Shown here one piece after another: positions 18,964 through 26,692 of a DNA stretch of 64,000 bases. The notes under the pieces are model-generated. The model saw only the letters and a list, made by a program, of their open reading frames with translations, did no database searches and was not told the DNA's origin. The DNA is from Geobacter sp. (lineage in GTDB: Bacteria > Desulfobacterota > Desulfuromonadia > Geobacterales > Pseudopelobacteraceae). Both the position numbers and the translations under genes were made by a program. Each line of letters opens with the position of its first letter. Position 1 is the stretch's first letter. The stretch is from NCBI GenBank assembly GCA_003574895.1, contig PJFB01000011.1, forward strand, positions 62,001 through 126,000, given 5' to 3'.

Positions 18964-19137
18964 TCAAAGCAAAAACTTGTACAACTTCATCATGTCGTTG
19001 TCCTCATCTTCGACCGCACCGCACTGCCAGACACATCCCGGCAAGGCAGCAGTGAATATGGCTGCCTCGATTTGTTCGGTATAAGCGATGGCCGCTGCTG
19101 CTGTCAGCTTTTGATTTGTTATCTTTTGCATTAACAT
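18964..19137 (-). CDS. Small protein, 57 aa, with strong ribosome binding site
   Basis: This short gene starts at ATG 19137 with GAAAGGAG 6 bases upstream (an ATG at 19143 touches that site directly). The product begins MLMQKITNQKLTAAAAIA, contains a GCVWQCG dicysteine stretch and an acidic EDEDND run, and ends YKFLL. I do not recognise a family. The well-placed ribosome binding site and clean frame support it; the plus-strand frame overlapping it lacks such a site. It is convergent with hemH. Confidence 0.5.
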   Translation of the reverse strand: MLMQKITNQKLTAAAAIAYTEQIEAAIFTAALPGCVWQCGAVEDEDNDMMKLYKFLL

Positions 19138-19143
19138 GGGCAT

Positions 19144-19522
19144 CTCCTTTCGCTGTTTCTTCCGACCTTAACGGTTGATTAAAGATTCAGATGCTTAAAT
19201 GCATGAGAATTTAGCAACAAACATGCCATCCGCTATTTTGTTTAAAATTGATGTAAATCCCTATGTTACAAGCCATGACAATATATTGGGGCTGGGTGGT
19301 CTGTAAAATATTGTTACAATGGCACTGTTTAATTAGTGGGGAAAGCGCTTAACAGCGGGTTTTTGCAGACTGTAAAATAAACTGACACTCTGAGTGTTTT
19401 TTTGCTTGCAGGACCGATCAGGCCGTTGGGGCAGTTTAGATGAAATTGTGAGGTTATATGAAAACTGGGAAAATCGTGTTGATTAACACATTGCCTTGAA
19501 ATCAATTTTCTGATTTTAAAAC
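19144..19522. other. Gene-free stretch between small gene and cspA-type gene
   Basis: About 380 AT-rich bases with no supported gene. I see only a short hairpin ACACT-CTG-AGTGT followed by T's near 19385-19402, which could be a weak plus-strand terminator. Confidence 0.5.
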
Positions 19523-19556
19523 AAAAAAAGCCCCGGTACAAACCGGGGCTTTTTTT
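19523..19556. terminator. Terminator downstream of the cold-shock gene
   Basis: AGCCCCGGT (19529-19537) pairs with ACCGGGGCT (19542-19550), flanked by A's and T's on the two sides, so it works for the minus-strand cold-shock gene and possibly also for the plus strand. Confidence 0.9.
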
Positions 19557-19574
19557 GTCCACAAAGGGGGAAAA

Positions 19575-19775
19575 CTAAATTTTCTTTACATTTGCGGCCT
19601 GGAGTCCTTTGGGACCCTTGGCAACGTCAAAAGTCACGCTATCTCCTTCAGCAAGGGACTTGAAGCCATCGCCGGTGATTGCTGAAAAATGGCAGAATAC
19701 ATCTTCACCATTTTCCTGCTCAATAAAACCAAAGCCCTTACTGTCATTGAACCATTTTACTGTTCCGTTTGCCAT
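19575..19775 (-). CDS. Cold-shock protein (CspA family)
   Basis: The 66-residue protein is a single cold-shock domain of standard length with both RNA-binding motifs: KGFGFIEQ (RNP1) and DVFCHFSAI (RNP2), and the opening [14 protein letters not shown]. It binds single-stranded nucleic acid and melts RNA structure. An AGGAGAAGTAA site precedes the ATG and there is a ~100-base leader region, typical of this family. It is a single-gene unit with its own terminator. Confidence 0.96.
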   Translation of the reverse strand: MANGTVKWFNDSKGFGFIEQENGEDVFCHFSAITGDGFKSLAEGDSVTFDVAKGPKGLQAANVKKI

Positions 19776-19935
19776 TTGCTTACTTCTCCTGATTCTTCAT
19801 TTTGATTTTTTCCGGTGCATATGACCGAACTGTATACACCGTAACAGCTTTCAAGATCTAAAGTCAAGCTCCTAAATTGCTGTATCCGAGGACTATGTTG
19901 GCCAACTAATCCCTTGACCAGTGCAGGGAAGTTGG

Positions 19936-20943
19936 TCAATGACTAAGTTGAGGTGCAAGAGCGATTAGTCGCTGGTAGTCGGCGTAAGTCAGTACGCTGT
20001 TCCAATGGCCGCTGATCATCCCGGCGCCAATGCCGACTGCAAAGGTTATTATTACCAAGCACGGGAAAAACCATGCCGGCATTGCCTGTTTTCGAAGTGG
20101 CGGAGACATCTGCAGGACGTTTGGCTCGGGGCAATTCTCAACACATGTGAGGCATCCGGTGCATTCGGGAGAAGAAATCGCTTCACTGGTGTGAACCGGA
20201 AGTCTTGATGGACAGGCAGCGCTGCAACGTTGACAACCGGTGCATTGATCTGTATTGCGACGGACCTTGAGGGGGCCGATAAAGCTGACTAGTCCCAAAA
20301 ATGCGCCATAGGGACAGAGATAGCGGCACCAGAAGTTCTTATAGAGCAGGGAAAGGCCAGTCAGGATTCCCAGTATAACCACGGTAGTCATCGACATGTG
20401 GGTAAAGAACCGGAGCATTTTTATGTCACTGGCTGCCCAGTAGGGCGCGGCCAGGAACTCAGCCAGTGCTGTGGCTGTCATGTCGATGAGGATAATCTTC
20501 ACAAAAAAGAGGAGCAGCAGGTATTTTAATCCCCTTAATATCATATCCAGCCAGCTCCAGATTTGAAAATTGCGGCCGAAAAACCGTTTTCCCAGTTTCC
20601 ATGCTGCCTCTGACAGGGTCCCCACCGGGCAGAGCCAGGAGCAGAACGACTTCCTGGCAATCAGGCTCATAAACACAATAGTAAGGAAAATTACCAGGGC
20701 CGCCGGATGCATCGGGTCGAATTCACCGGAGACAAGCCAGTATTTGAAGCTTGTCAGCGCTCCTATCGGGAGGAACCCTTCCACACCTGGAGGGCGGGCC
20801 ACAAAGGGAAAAGCGCCACCACTTTCGAAGTGACGGACAAACATGCCGAAACGGATGCCGATGAAAATCACCCAGACAAGAAAACCCCACTGAACGAACA
20901 AGCGGACAGTGCCAACTCTACCCCGGTATTTTGCTTCAGCCAT
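19936..20943 (-). CDS. NapH/NosR-like membrane polyferredoxin
   Basis: I prefer the ATG at 20943 (MAEAKYRG), with GGAG upstream; frame continues upstream to 21150 but without family character. The 335-residue protein has about five membrane helices, two cytoplasmic CX3CP-type motifs (SFCSWLCPVGTLSE, FWCRYLCPYGAFLG) and two [4Fe-4S] ferredoxin motifs (CTGCQRCSAACP, CTGCLTCVENCP). This is the NapH/NosR/RdxA family layout for moving electrons between the quinone pool and periplasmic or cytoplasmic partners. No partner reductase gene is adjacent, so its acceptor is unknown. Confidence 0.88.
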   Translation of the reverse strand: MAEAKYRGRVGTVRLFVQWGFLVWVIFIGIRFGMFVRHFESGGAFPFVARPPGVEGFLPIGALTSFKYWLVSGEFDPMHPAALVIFLTIVFMSLIARKSFCSWLCPVGTLSEAAWKLGKRFFGRNFQIWSWLDMILRGLKYLLLLFFVKIILIDMTATALAEFLAAPYWAASDIKMLRFFTHMSMTTVVILGILTGLSLLYKNFWCRYLCPYGAFLGLVSFIGPLKVRRNTDQCTGCQRCSAACPSRLPVHTSEAISSPECTGCLTCVENCPEPNVLQMSPPLRKQAMPAWFFPCLVIITFAVGIGAGMISGHWNSVLTYADYQRLIALAPQLSH

Positions 20944-21207
20944 AACTGATGTTTCTCCAAATGATTGAAATGATGCGTTGGAAAGTTGTTTGTTTGCGAT
21001 TATACCATTTACCCCGAGGAAGCGATATGAATTCATTAAGACGCCAGTCTTCTGGCCAACGCAATTAAATAAAAACGAGATGCCGGTTTCTGTCGTCTTG
21101 ATGAGATCAGAATAGCATGCTAAAAGGAACAGGAATTTGATGCAGATCAAATAATAAAGATTCCATAAGGGCCATGACAGTTATGATCGTTTGTCAGTCA
21201 ACAAAAT

Positions 21208-21909
21208 ATGCATAAAAGTCACAGCGACCATTCTGCACTTTATCGATGGCTCCCGTTTGCCCTTTTTATGGCCTTTATCGGCCTTGATGAGGTTCTCCGC
21301 TTTCTCGGCCACAAAGGGTGGATCCACCTGTCACCCCGAGATCTGTTGTACCTATACCCAGTCAAGGCTATCAGCGTAGGTCTGCTTCTGTTGTATTTTC
21401 GCAGGCGCTACGAAGAAATCCGTCCGCAGGATCTGGCGCAAGTCAAAAACCTGGTTCTCAGTATTTCTGTAGGTGTTGCGGTATTCCTCCTCTGGATTAA
21501 TATGGATTGGAGTTTCGGCACCCATGGGAAACCGGCAGGGTTTGATCCGACCATTATGTCGGATTATTTAACACGTCTAATTTTGATAATTTCCCGGGTG
21601 TTTGGCGCGGCTGTGATAGTGCCTATTATGGAAGAATTGTTCTGGCGTTCTTGGTTGCTCAGATATATCATTGATCACGATTTCAGCAAGATACAGATAG
21701 GCACCTTCACTTGGTCGTCTTTTTTGATAAGCACAATATTATTCGGTCTTGAACATAATTACATCATTGCCGGCATCATGGCCGGCGTTGCCTACAGCCT
21801 CCTCCTCTACCGTACCAAAAGTCTCGCCTCATGTATCCTTTCCCATGCAGTTACTAATTTCGCCCTGGCCATATATGTGCTTGCCACCAGTCAGTGGCGA
21901 TTTTGGTAA
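21208..21909 (+). CDS. Exosortase-associated CAAX-type (CPBP) membrane protease
   Basis: The 233-residue integral membrane protein has about six hydrophobic helices and the CPBP/Abi catalytic motifs: PIMEELFWRSWLLR (the EExxxR motif), FGLEHN and LSHAVTN. The N-terminal part (YPVKAISVGLLLLYF, WINMDWSFG) matches the subfamily that accompanies exosortase systems. Its role there is unproven; processing of sorted proteins is a common suggestion. The ATG at 21208 starts MHKSHSD; no strong ribosome site is seen. The neighbouring PEP-CTERM gene supports the assignment. Confidence 0.87.
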   Translation: MHKSHSDHSALYRWLPFALFMAFIGLDEVLRFLGHKGWIHLSPRDLLYLYPVKAISVGLLLLYFRRRYEEIRPQDLAQVKNLVLSISVGVAVFLLWINMDWSFGTHGKPAGFDPTIMSDYLTRLILIISRVFGAAVIVPIMEELFWRSWLLRYIIDHDFSKIQIGTFTWSSFLISTILFGLEHNYIIAGIMAGVAYSLLLYRTKSLASCILSHAVTNFALAIYVLATSQWRFW

Positions 21910-22147
21910 TTCATTTACTCACAAGTTCGATCGCTTTACTTCAATAGGCAACTGAAACAACGAATAAATTTTGAATTCAATTAGCATTATATAGATTGAT
22001 TCTGAACTGTTATGCATACTTTTCAAGTATGTAGATTGGCTTTGCATTAAAATTAGCGCACCTTTAATTAGCGTCGATTTTTTTTACACCTGATAAAATC
22101 TTAGTAGAGTCACCAATAAATAGACCTAATATCAATATGATAGGCGT

Positions 22148-22163
22148 TGGCACTACTATTGCT
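22148..22163 (+). promoter_or_regulatory. Sigma-54 promoter before a PEP-CTERM gene
   Basis: TGGCAC-TACTA-TTGCT matches the -24/-12 consensus TGGCAC-N5-TTGCW exactly. It lies 61 bases before the start codon at 22225. PEP-CTERM genes in XrtA systems are known to be linked to the sigma-54 activator PrsR and kinase PrsK. Confidence 0.85.
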
Positions 22164-22224
22164 ATGGAGTACACAAATAATATAAATTAGTAAAAACCAC
22201 ATCAATAAAAAAGGAGGAAGTAAA

Positions 22225-22788
22225 ATGAAAAAGTTTGCCTCAATACTGGCTGGGATTGCACTGATGATTGGAATGGTAACAGGTAGTGCTATGGCTACCC
22301 CTATTACCGGTGAGATTAATTTTACTGGTTCGTTAAATCTTGTTGATGGAAGCACTTTGGCAACTGCTACAGGTATAGACTTTGCTGATGGTACTGAAAT
22401 CGTGGCTCAACTTGTCTCTGGAACCTATGCATCGATTCCGACACTTCCATCTGGTATTACACCTGTTTACTTCACAGATTTTACTTATGTACCTTTTTCA
22501 GCAGTCACTGATCTGTGGAAATTTACTTATGACGGCAATAGTTATTCATTTGACTTGCTTTCCCTGACCGGTATCACTGATACACTGCTTACGGGAAGTG
22601 GAATGTTGCATGCTACAGGTTATGACGATACTATTGGTATGTGGTCTCTTACTACACAAAATGGTACGACTAGACTGGCATTTTCTTCCACTAGTGCTGT
22701 CCCAGAACCTGGTACAATGGTGCTGTTAGGAGCTGGCTTGCTTGGGCTTGCAATCTACGGTAAACGACGTATGAATAAAGAAGTATAA
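22225..22788 (+). CDS. PEP-CTERM sorting domain protein (XrtA substrate)
   Basis: The 187-residue protein starts after an excellent AAGGAGGAAG site. It has an N-terminal signal peptide (KKFASILAGIALMIGMVTGSAMA) and a C-terminal tripartite sorting signal: VPEPGT, a hydrophobic helix (MVLLGAGLLGLAIYG) and a basic tail KRRMNKEV. The middle is Thr/Ser/Gly-rich beta-type sequence with no recognised catalytic motif. It should be exported, cut at the PEP site by XrtA and anchored or released into the envelope or exopolysaccharide. Confidence 0.95.
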   Translation: MKKFASILAGIALMIGMVTGSAMATPITGEINFTGSLNLVDGSTLATATGIDFADGTEIVAQLVSGTYASIPTLPSGITPVYFTDFTYVPFSAVTDLWKFTYDGNSYSFDLLSLTGITDTLLTGSGMLHATGYDDTIGMWSLTTQNGTTRLAFSSTSAVPEPGTMVLLGAGLLGLAIYGKRRMNKEV

Positions 22789-22830
22789 TTCCAAACAGTT
22801 ATAATGTGTTACAAGAAAAGGCATTGCTGA

Positions 22831-23800
22831 AGCAACGCCTCAGATGATTGACAAACCCCGTCTTTTTAGGCGGGGTTTGCTATTTCCGTGGTTGTGATGT
22901 GTTTGAAGGTTATTTGTACGAAGTCTGTGATGAACCCGTTGAGTCCTTTGGAAACCCGTTGATAAACTTTTTGGGGCTGCCAGAACAGTCGTGGTCGCCT
23001 AAATAAACACATTAAATCGTCCCTCTCGACTACTAGGGCAATCTTTTTCATGTTCTGCACCGCTGAACATAACAGGCATTGTTCAAAGACCTTGCTCCTA
23101 CCCCGCAGCCTCGCATAGCGATGCCCGTGCAGTTGCTTGGAATCAGCAAAACTCCGCTCTACCGATTTCTTGTGTCTTCGATAACTCTCTTTACCCCGAT
23201 CTGTGTAGCGATGCCTGTTGGTTCGATATTTATGGTCCTGCCAGATGTGCCGGGTGACTACTTTGATGAAGTTTGCCGACTTTGAGCACTGCGGGCGGAG
23301 TGGGCGTGTTCTGCATTGTGTGGGATCTTATGCGTAGTGACGATATCCAAGGCGGTCGGCAGTTCGATAACGGAGTATGCAACCTTTCGGACAGGTGTAG
23401 CAATCAGTTCCGCTATCGTATAGCGTAGTCGCTCTTATGCCGGTAGCCTTTGATATGGTTCTGGCGGCGATAGGTAACATTGACCTTGATGTCGCGCACC
23501 AGTTGGCGTCCACTACGTACGCCAAAAAGGTAGCCGATAAAGAGCATCTTGAACAGAACCACCGGATCAATTGCTGGACGACCATTGTCGGCGCAGTAAA
23601 GGCCTCTGACTTTCTCACGGATGAATCCGAAATCTATCGCCTTGTTGATTTTGCGCAGCAAGTGATCCTTCTGGGCCAATTCCTCGATACTCGCAAACTC
23701 CATGGAAATCTGACGGGTGTCTTTGTCGATAAGGATGGACGCATTATAAAAAAAGCCCCCGCCAGAGGCGAGGACTTTGTCAGCAGTCTGAGGCGTTGCT
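22831..23800 (-). mobile_element. Decayed IS1182-like insertion sequence with terminal repeats
   Basis: The ends carry an inverted repeat: AGCAACGCCTCAG at 22831-22843 and its complement at 23788-23800. With gaps it extends to ~27 bases on each side (both continue ...TGACAAA and then a CCCC/GGCGGGG hairpin with T's). Inside is a broken transposase on the minus strand. The element is ~970 bp, against ~1.5 kb or more for intact relatives, so an internal part including much of the catalytic core is missing. No clear target duplication is seen. Confidence 0.8.
22866..23753 (-). pseudogene. IS1182-family transposase remnant
   Basis: The N-terminal part is clear (QISMEFASIEELAQKDHLLR, DNGRPAIDPVVLFKMLFIGY, SGRQLVRDIKVNVTYR). 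Then the text jumps, after a deletion, to NHIKGYRHKSDYAIR. It continues in another frame as DSGTDCYTCPKGCILRYR and GYRHYA, and finally in a third stretch resembling SFADSKQLHGHRYARLRG and AVQNMKKIALVVERD at the C-terminus. Frameshifts plus the internal deletion mean it cannot make an active enzyme. Confidence 0.85.
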
Positions 23801-24164
23801 GAAACCTTTTCTAGTGTGCGCCAAGCGTGGTGCTTAAGCGCCATATATTCAACAGTTCTAGTTGAGTATTGAGTTTGACGTGCAAATTCTCATCGGCCCC
23901 TGATGGTCTCTGTTTCGAAGCCGGAAGGGCACGCTATGCCCGATCATATCCATCGTGTATTGAGTGCTCCATCGAAGTACAGCATTTCAATGTAGGATAT
24001 CTGAAATGTAAGTCAGCTATCCACATCCATCGTAATGTGTCATGGTTTTACCGGAAGACAGTTATCGGATATTGTGTAAGTACTATATGCTTGGATGAAG
24101 TGGCCCTTTTTAGGGGCTTTCCTAAAGAAAATTTTGCTATCCATAATGAAAGTGCATTTTATGG
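23801..24164. other. Gene-free stretch between IS remnant and PEP-CTERM gene
   Basis: About 360 bases without a convincing gene. A plus-strand frame from 23869 runs through it but is antisense to the PEP-CTERM gene that follows and has no ribosome binding site or family features. Confidence 0.5.
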
Positions 24165-24911
24165 CTATTTTCTGAATTTACATAAGACAATACTTCCTAG
24201 TCCAAAGCCGATAAGAATAATTGCTGATGGTTCTGGTACTGGGTCTGATGCCTTTATGTCACCATTAATTCCAAGCTCGAATGTACCAAACTGTCCATCT
24301 ATGAATGATGCTGTGATGGAAGCTGTGCCAGTTTGCAACAGATTTTTTGAATCTATTCCGTTTACACTGATCACGGAGGATTTGAAAAATGAAGTAGCCC
24401 CAGATGGATATCTAATATTGACGTATGGTCTAAAAGTTGTATATGCACTTTGCCCATCTATTTGAGAGACTAAAGCCGTTAGCCATGTGTAATCAAAACT
24501 TATTGTTAAATCGCCAGTGAAGTTGGAATAAAAAGCCCCACCCAAGACAACACCTGCAACACGTGATGCATCATAGAGCTGGTGGTCATTCATAATAGAA
24601 TAACACTCGTACATGAGCTCAGTACCAGGAGTGAATATAGCACTAGTATCCTCTGCGATAGCGCTGACAGGTAACCATTCTTGCTGAATATAAGTATTTG
24701 AGTCATTATTAACAGCCACCCCATTTGTGTTTGACCTTGAAAATGCATATGCGCTTAGATATTTAATATCTATGGGGTTATCAGTGCCGGTATTCGAGGT
24801 AAACTCAAGAGAACTTAAATCTATAACTCCTTTATTATAGGTATATAATAGCGCATGCGCTGGTATTGTCATAACAAGTACTAACCACATTATTGAAATT
24901 AGTCTAATCAC
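24165..24911 (-). CDS. PEP-CTERM sorting domain protein (second substrate)
   Basis: I prefer a GTG start at 24911, with GGAG ~7 bases upstream, because it puts a perfect signal peptide at the N-terminus (VIRLISIMWLVLVMTIPAHA); TTG 24977 and ATG 24890 are alternatives. The 248-residue protein ends with PVPEPSAIILIGFGLGSIVLC plus a basic KFRK tail, the tripartite PEP-CTERM signal, here with a Cys near the end of the helix. The mature part is beta-rich (FTGDLTISFDYTW) with no catalytic motif, and is probably a surface or matrix protein. It is flanked by two decayed insertion sequences. Confidence 0.9.
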   Translation of the reverse strand: MIRLISIMWLVLVMTIPAHALLYTYNKGVIDLSSLEFTSNTGTDNPIDIKYLSAYAFSRSNTNGVAVNNDSNTYIQQEWLPVSAIAEDTSAIFTPGTELMYECYSIMNDHQLYDASRVAGVVLGGAFYSNFTGDLTISFDYTWLTALVSQIDGQSAYTTFRPYVNIRYPSGATSFFKSSVISVNGIDSKNLLQTGTASITASFIDGQFGTFELGINGDIKASDPVPEPSAIILIGFGLGSIVLCKFRK

Positions 24912-25014
24912 TTTAGGTCTCCACTTGCGATATTTTTTATCGCCCGATATGTTATATAAATTTAAATTAATTATCAAATATTAATGTATATTTAGATCAC
25001 TATCGAAAAAGTCA

Positions 25015-25345
25015 AGCCAGCCAGTGTTAATATGGAGAAGGATTATTCTACGACAAGTGTAGCGCGCCAGGTACCTTAGATTCTATGGTGGCCTGTACTA
25101 ACTATTCAGCAATTTATGACCAGATGCTTCGGGAAGGGTGGCTATGAGCGGCATACAACACCAGCGGATAGTTGCTCTGTGTGATGACCTCAAGTTTCAG
25201 GCTATTGACGATGTCTGCGCCGACCTAGCCTATGGAATTGCTGGAACCGAGACCACTGATCATCGACGTCATCCAGGTTAGAGGTGACAGCCACCGCCCT
25301 GCGGACGGGAATACTTGGCCAATATGATGCTCTCAGTTCAAATCT
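25015..25345 (+). pseudogene. IS21-like istA/istB remnant
   Basis: A short frame ends YSAIYDQMLREGWL with a TGA that overlaps an ATG (25144). The new frame reads MSGIQHQRIVALCDDLKFQA, then loses similarity and stops at ~25280. The ATGA overlap and the MxIQHxRI...LCxxLK opening resemble the istA-istB junction of IS21-family elements. A further fragment (TALRTGILGQYDALSSNLK) follows in another frame. Everything is truncated. The call rests on remembered family patterns and is tentative. Confidence 0.45.
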
Positions 25346-25497
25346 AAAATAGACAGGTAGGTTGACCAGTTTTCGATTACCGTTGACAATATATTATGTG
25401 GTAAGACCGGCAAAAGGCCGGCTAAATAACTGTAATTAAGTTTTTGCGGAGGGGGGAAGCGAACACATAATGGGATACAGGTTATATTGGGGAAAGT

Positions 25498-25534
25498 AGA
25501 ATGGCTGATTTCAGTGTATACACCCAGCCATTCT
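25498..25534 (-). terminator. Hairpin spanning the PilZ gene stop codon
   Basis: AGAATGGCTG (25498-25507) pairs perfectly with CAGCCATTCT (25525-25534), and the stop codon of the PilZ gene lies in the loop. There is no real T run after it on the minus strand, so it may protect the 3' end rather than terminate. Confidence 0.45.
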
Positions 25535-25864
25535 GTATGTTTCGCGCATTACAAGATCTTGGTCGTTGCAGTGCAAAGCAACAATATTTCTCAAACTGAC
25601 AAATGAATTGGCATCTATATTGTTGATCTGCATACCCACTCCGGTATGTTCGCGGCGTATTACATGGGCATTCAAAAATATAGATGAGTTGGAGGAGTAG
25701 TAAACTGTAACACCAACAGCAATATTCAGAGGTACTTCCTGATCTGTTTTAAAAAACAACCCCTGCAGACTCACGTTATCAATATCGCCAAAAAAAAGAT
25801 GGTCGTCGTATTTGATTGATGCCCATACGGTAAAATTTACCCTCGTAAAATTTCTTTTTTCCAT
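25511..25864 (-). CDS. PilZ-domain protein (cyclic-di-GMP receptor candidate)
   Basis: I chose the ATG at 25864 (MEKRNFTRV), with GGGGA ~8 bases upstream. The 117-residue product is one PilZ domain. It has an N-terminal EKRNFTRVNF that carries the arginine motif in degenerate form (RNFTR rather than RxxxR) and DIDNVSLQGLFF matching the D/NxSxxG motif. These residues bind cyclic di-GMP in the family. As a stand-alone PilZ protein it would act through a partner. It is monocistronic beside the exopolysaccharide locus, so control of polysaccharide or motility is plausible. Confidence 0.85.
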   Translation of the reverse strand: MEKRNFTRVNFTVWASIKYDDHLFFGDIDNVSLQGLFFKTDQEVPLNIAVGVTVYYSSNSSIFLNAHVIRREHTGVGMQINNIDANSFVSLRNIVALHCNDQDLVMRETYRMAGCIH

Positions 25865-26222
25865 TAATCGGTCCCCAGGATATCTACCAAATAATGTTCT
25901 TGATTGAATATAAAGCAAATACGATGCCATAAGGCAGAATATATTTTGGCTTGGTAACTAACTGTTTGAACACAGTAAATTGTCTATTGTATATGAATGC
26001 AGGGAGGTTGGTGAATGAGTGTAAAGTTTGCCGACTTACAAATGGTTATTTACTTAGACATTATGATGGGAAAACGTCCTTGAAGAATTTCTGTTTAAGG
26101 TTGCCGCCTGCCAGTTGCAAGCGGCAGTATGGGCTGAAAAAATATGCATTTTAATTAAACTGTAGTTCTCATGACAACGTCAATGGTGGTTGAATAACCA
26201 AATAAAGTTTGATTTGATTTTG

Positions 26223-26248
26223 GACTTTCCTGGTGCACCAGGAAAGTC
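26223..26248. promoter_or_regulatory. Perfect 26-base palindrome
   Basis: GACTTTCCTGGTG followed immediately by CACCAGGAAAGTC, with no mismatch. It is not followed by a T run on either strand, so it looks more like a protein-binding site or a cruciform than a terminator. It lies 470 bases before prsT. Confidence 0.6.
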
Positions 26249-26481
26249 ACGTTGTAATGAGTCCATTGACTGAGATGAATTATGTAAACCTTGAATACGT
26301 GTAAAGTGCTTTTGCTCTCTGTAACTGGATGTTATGTTTAAAAATTAAAATGTAATCAATTGTATGTGTAAAAGTTTCTTTACGTCATACCCACCGCCAA
26401 AACACCATTTTCTTAACCAAAACGAGTGCAAAATTGAATTAAAAATCTGCAAGTAACTGTTTCGTAGGTATTAATAATATC

Positions 26482-26497
26482 TGGCACGGATGTTGTA
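26482..26497 (+). promoter_or_regulatory. Candidate sigma-54 promoter before prsT
   Basis: TGGCACG-GATG-TTGTA has the right spacing and a perfect -24 half; the -12 half has GT in place of GC. It is ~195 bases before the prsT start codon. Given the exact site before the PEP-CTERM gene at 22148, this is a reasonable but weaker candidate. Confidence 0.5.
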
Positions 26498-26692
26498 AAT
26501 GTAGTTATTATGGATACCTCCGAATATAATTATGTGCTATGGATTAATTTAAATATTCAAATACCAATAAATGGAATTTATTTGGCTGTAATTTATTTCG
26601 ACAAAATGTTATTGTTTCAAGATAATGTTAAATTGTAATAACCTGGTTCTAATTAATAAACAAAATATAATCACGGTGTTTGGGGGAACCAT

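Larger units (their letters stand above)
25865..26692. other. Long AT-rich regulatory gap upstream of prsT
   Basis: Over 800 bases with no supported gene. It contains a perfect 26-base palindrome at 26223-26248 and a candidate sigma-54 promoter at 26482-26497. A plus-strand frame at 25951-26154 has no ribosome binding site. This is probably the main promoter region of the exopolysaccharide locus. Confidence 0.65.

Noticed and set aside
18943..19134. 63-codon plus-strand frame after hemH
   Set aside because: No ribosome binding site; the opposite strand has a short frame with a strong one.
19329..19562. 77-codon minus-strand frame
   Set aside because: It begins inside the terminator of the cold-shock gene and shows no protein-like features.
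23869..24465. 198-codon plus-strand frame
   Set aside because: It is antisense to a PEP-CTERM gene that has a signal peptide and sorting tail, and it has no ribosome binding site or family features.
25410..25490. Possible further riboswitch (CCGGC/GCCGG hairpin followed by a purine-rich run)
   Set aside because: The hairpin is short, the conserved GEMM blocks are absent, and the following text faces away from the PilZ gene.
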